7,586 nt of DNA from Anaerosoma sp034007245 (GTDB taxonomy: Bacteria > Actinomycetota > Coriobacteriia > Anaerosomatales > Anaerosomataceae), in assembly GCA_034007245.1 (NCBI GenBank), contig JAVERH010000105.1:1-7586 (forward strand), in the 5' to 3' direction. The notes beneath the pieces are model-generated. The model saw only the letters and a list, made by a program, of their open reading frames with translations, ran no database searches and had not been told where the DNA came from. Positions 6,470 to 7,586 of the stretch are shown one piece after another (positions within the stretch are counted from its first letter, which is position 1; every line of letters begins with the position of its first letter). The translations under genes and the position numbers were made by a program.

Positions 6470-6589
6470 CTTGCCACCTTTCGCGGCTTGCCGGACTTCT
6501 TCAGGGCGCTCGCGCGGTCCAAGAAGAGCGCTCATCGATCTGCCGACGTAGTCGGCGGACTCACACTCATTACAAACCTTTACGAGAAC
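6470..6589 (-). other. Short cysteine-containing frame running into the selenoprotein gene
   Basis: The 40 codons before the selenoprotein start are open in the same frame and protein-like (VKVCNECESADYVGRS, then a charged segment ending AAKGGK). It holds one CxxC pair. Further upstream the frame turns into Arg-rich nonsense (FSRRKARRWR), and I see no start codon at the boundary. It may be the shifted C-terminal end of the decayed gene upstream, a zinc-ribbon remnant, or chance. An N-terminal extension of the oxidoreductase is unlikely, because the ATG at 6469 has a ribosome site and begins strand 1 directly. GCCGAC-GTA-GTCGGC (6542-6556) forms a 6-bp hairpin inside it, and TGTAAT (6574-6569) is a weak -10-like match. 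Confidence 0.25.
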
Positions 6590-6999
6590 GTACGCACGCC
6601 ACCGCCTGGCCTTCCGTCGTGAAAACCGGCAGAACATTCGGCGCCGTTTGAAGAAACACCCGCGACAAGAAACAGGACTATGAAAGGCGGACGGCCCGGG
6701 CAGCAGCCAACGATGTCGTTGCGATCAGGCTCGGCGCCTACGACCTTTCCATCGCGCATCTCTGCACGGATACGTTCTCCACGCTCGAGACAGGGAGCGT
6801 CGATCCGGACCATCTTGCCAGGGAACAGCCAGGGAAGCTCGGGACTGCAAATGGGTCGTCTGAAACGTCTTGTCGAGCGGCGTTCGCCACAGGACCGAGC
6901 GTGAACACACGCTGGCTTCACACAGCACCCGGCGATTGCAATGAAGAACTTCCAGGCACGACCCCACTGAACCACCGCCAAGCCAGCTTGTCTTTGCAT
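6580..6999 (-). pseudogene. Possible degenerate MerB-like (alkylmercury lyase) gene remnant
   Basis: An open frame of 139 codons from the ATG at 6999, 10 bp after the HdeD-like gene. Only the middle looks like real protein. Residues 50-98 read ICSPELPWLFPGKMVRIDAPC, then LERGERIRAEMRDGKVVGAEP. This recalls the core of alkylmercury lyases, where a Cys-x-x-Asp segment is followed by a leucine-rich stretch, a glycine-basic turn, a strand ending in SPC, and a Thr/Cys-Gly-x-Pro-Ile strand. Here Asp is replaced by Glu (CSPE). The first 48 residues are Arg/Cys-rich and unlikely, and other frames look at least as protein-like there. The C-terminus lacks a FCxxVxFF-like end. I read it as a frameshifted or decayed gene; the family call rests on remembered motifs and is weak. 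Confidence 0.3.
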
Positions 7000-7009
7000 C
7001 TTCCGCCCG

Positions 7010-7567
7010 TTACACCCTTGCGAGCGCGAATGCCCCACAGGCGAGCGTGACCGCTCCGAGAACCAGCACCCAAAGGCCCAAGAGCGTACCCACGACCACC
7101 AGGCCGGAGATGTTGCGCAGAAGCACGAAGACGCCGATCCCGACGAGAAGGACGCCTCGCAACAGGCGCAGCCACCACCAGTTCACGAGCGGTGAGATCA
7201 CGATCGCGCCGGCGATGTCGTTGAGCCCTACGAGCAACGCGATAACCGCGACGATCATGAGGAAGACCGTGCTCACGGCGTCGGGGAAGAAGAGCGCGAT
7301 CGCTCCGACAAGCGTGAGCGCGACCCCCGGCACCAGGGAAAACGTCCAAAGCTTCGGCTGCACCGAGCGCCTCCTCACTGCGCCTGCGATGAGCACGATG
7401 CCGGAAGCTGCCATGAACGCTCCTGCAAGCGCCACCAGTACAGCACCGGTGAGCTCCGGCCATGCCAGAAGCGCGACTCCCAGCAGCACCAAGAGCACGC
7501 CCCACGCTAGGAAGATCCACCCGCTGCGGCGCACCGCTTCTCGGTCCCTCGGCCACGGTGACAACAT
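7010..7567 (-). CDS. DUF308 / HdeD-like six-helix membrane protein
   Basis: A small integral membrane protein of 185 residues with six predicted helices at about 14-35, 41-62, 73-93, 98-118, 133-150 and 155-182. It is built as three helix pairs, each with a similar turn: LLAWPELTGAVLVALAG, ALFFPDAVSTVFLMIVA and VLLRNISGLVVVGTLLG. This internal repetition is the DUF308 pattern of the HdeD family. E. coli HdeD is linked to acid resistance at high cell density, but most homologues, including this one, have no proven role. The start ATG (7567-7565) has AAGGGG about 8 nt upstream, within the last bases of the window. The basic segment after helix 2 (VRRRSVQPK) is probably cytoplasmic. No terminator is visible after the stop at 7010. 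Confidence 0.88.
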   Translation of the reverse strand: MLSPWPRDREAVRRSGWIFLAWGVLLVLLGVALLAWPELTGAVLVALAGAFMAASGIVLIAGAVRRRSVQPKLWTFSLVPGVALTLVGAIALFFPDAVSTVFLMIVAVIALLVGLNDIAGAIVISPLVNWWWLRLLRGVLLVGIGVFVLLRNISGLVVVGTLLGLWVLVLGAVTLACGAFALARV

Positions 7568-7586
7568 CGCGAATGCCCCTTTCTCT

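Noticed and set aside
6918..7556. Minus-strand ORF of 212 codons overlapping the HdeD-like gene in another frame
   Set aside because: Its composition is Arg/Ala/Gly/His-rich without hydrophobic segments. The overlapping frame gives six clean helices and a good ribosome site.

Overview
The window is GC-rich and compact. Every gene I can support lies on the minus strand, so transcription runs from position 7586 towards position 1. High GC, GTG starts, 1-4 bp overlaps, an MMPL-type RND pump paired with a Leu/Gly heptad-repeat exported protein, and a probable selenocysteine codon together suggest an anaerobic high-GC bacterium. An actinobacterium of the Coriobacteriia kind is my best guess. This is inference: no rRNA or marker gene is present.

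Layout in transcription order: (1) 7567-7010, a six-helix DUF308/HdeD-like membrane protein. (2) 7009-6470, a 540-bp stretch without a clear intact gene. It holds a degenerate open frame with a core resembling alkylmercury lyase (MerB) and a short cysteine-containing frame running into the next gene. (3) 6469-5783, a DsbA/FrnE-like thioredoxin-fold oxidoreductase whose first active-site cysteine codon is an in-frame TGA (UVWC instead of CxxC). A well-placed hairpin follows, so I read it as an undercalled selenoprotein. (4) 5739-4762, a D-isomer-specific 2-hydroxyacid dehydrogenase, 43 bp downstream and probably co-transcribed. (5) 4761-4451, an intergenic region with a doubtful small membrane ORF, a -10-like box and a palindrome. 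(6) 4450-2369, an MMPL/RND transporter. (7) 2372/2369-471, a secreted heptad-repeat protein translationally coupled to the pump and carrying three copies of a 62-residue repeat. (8) 407-381, a strong hairpin that probably ends the pump operon. (9) 282-1, the first 94 residues of a DHA2-family MFS exporter, which runs off the window edge behind a hairpin-rich leader.

Two functional blocks stand out. The oxidoreductase/dehydrogenase pair looks like redox or detoxification metabolism. The RND pump and its exported partner look like an envelope export or lipid-transport unit, followed by a separate drug-type exporter. The main result is the selenocysteine reading of 6430-6428. Standard gene callers would start this gene at the GTG right after the TGA and lose the N-terminal strand and half of the active site. 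No SelA/SelB/SelC/SelD gene or tRNA-Sec lies in the window, so the Sec machinery must be looked for elsewhere in the genome.
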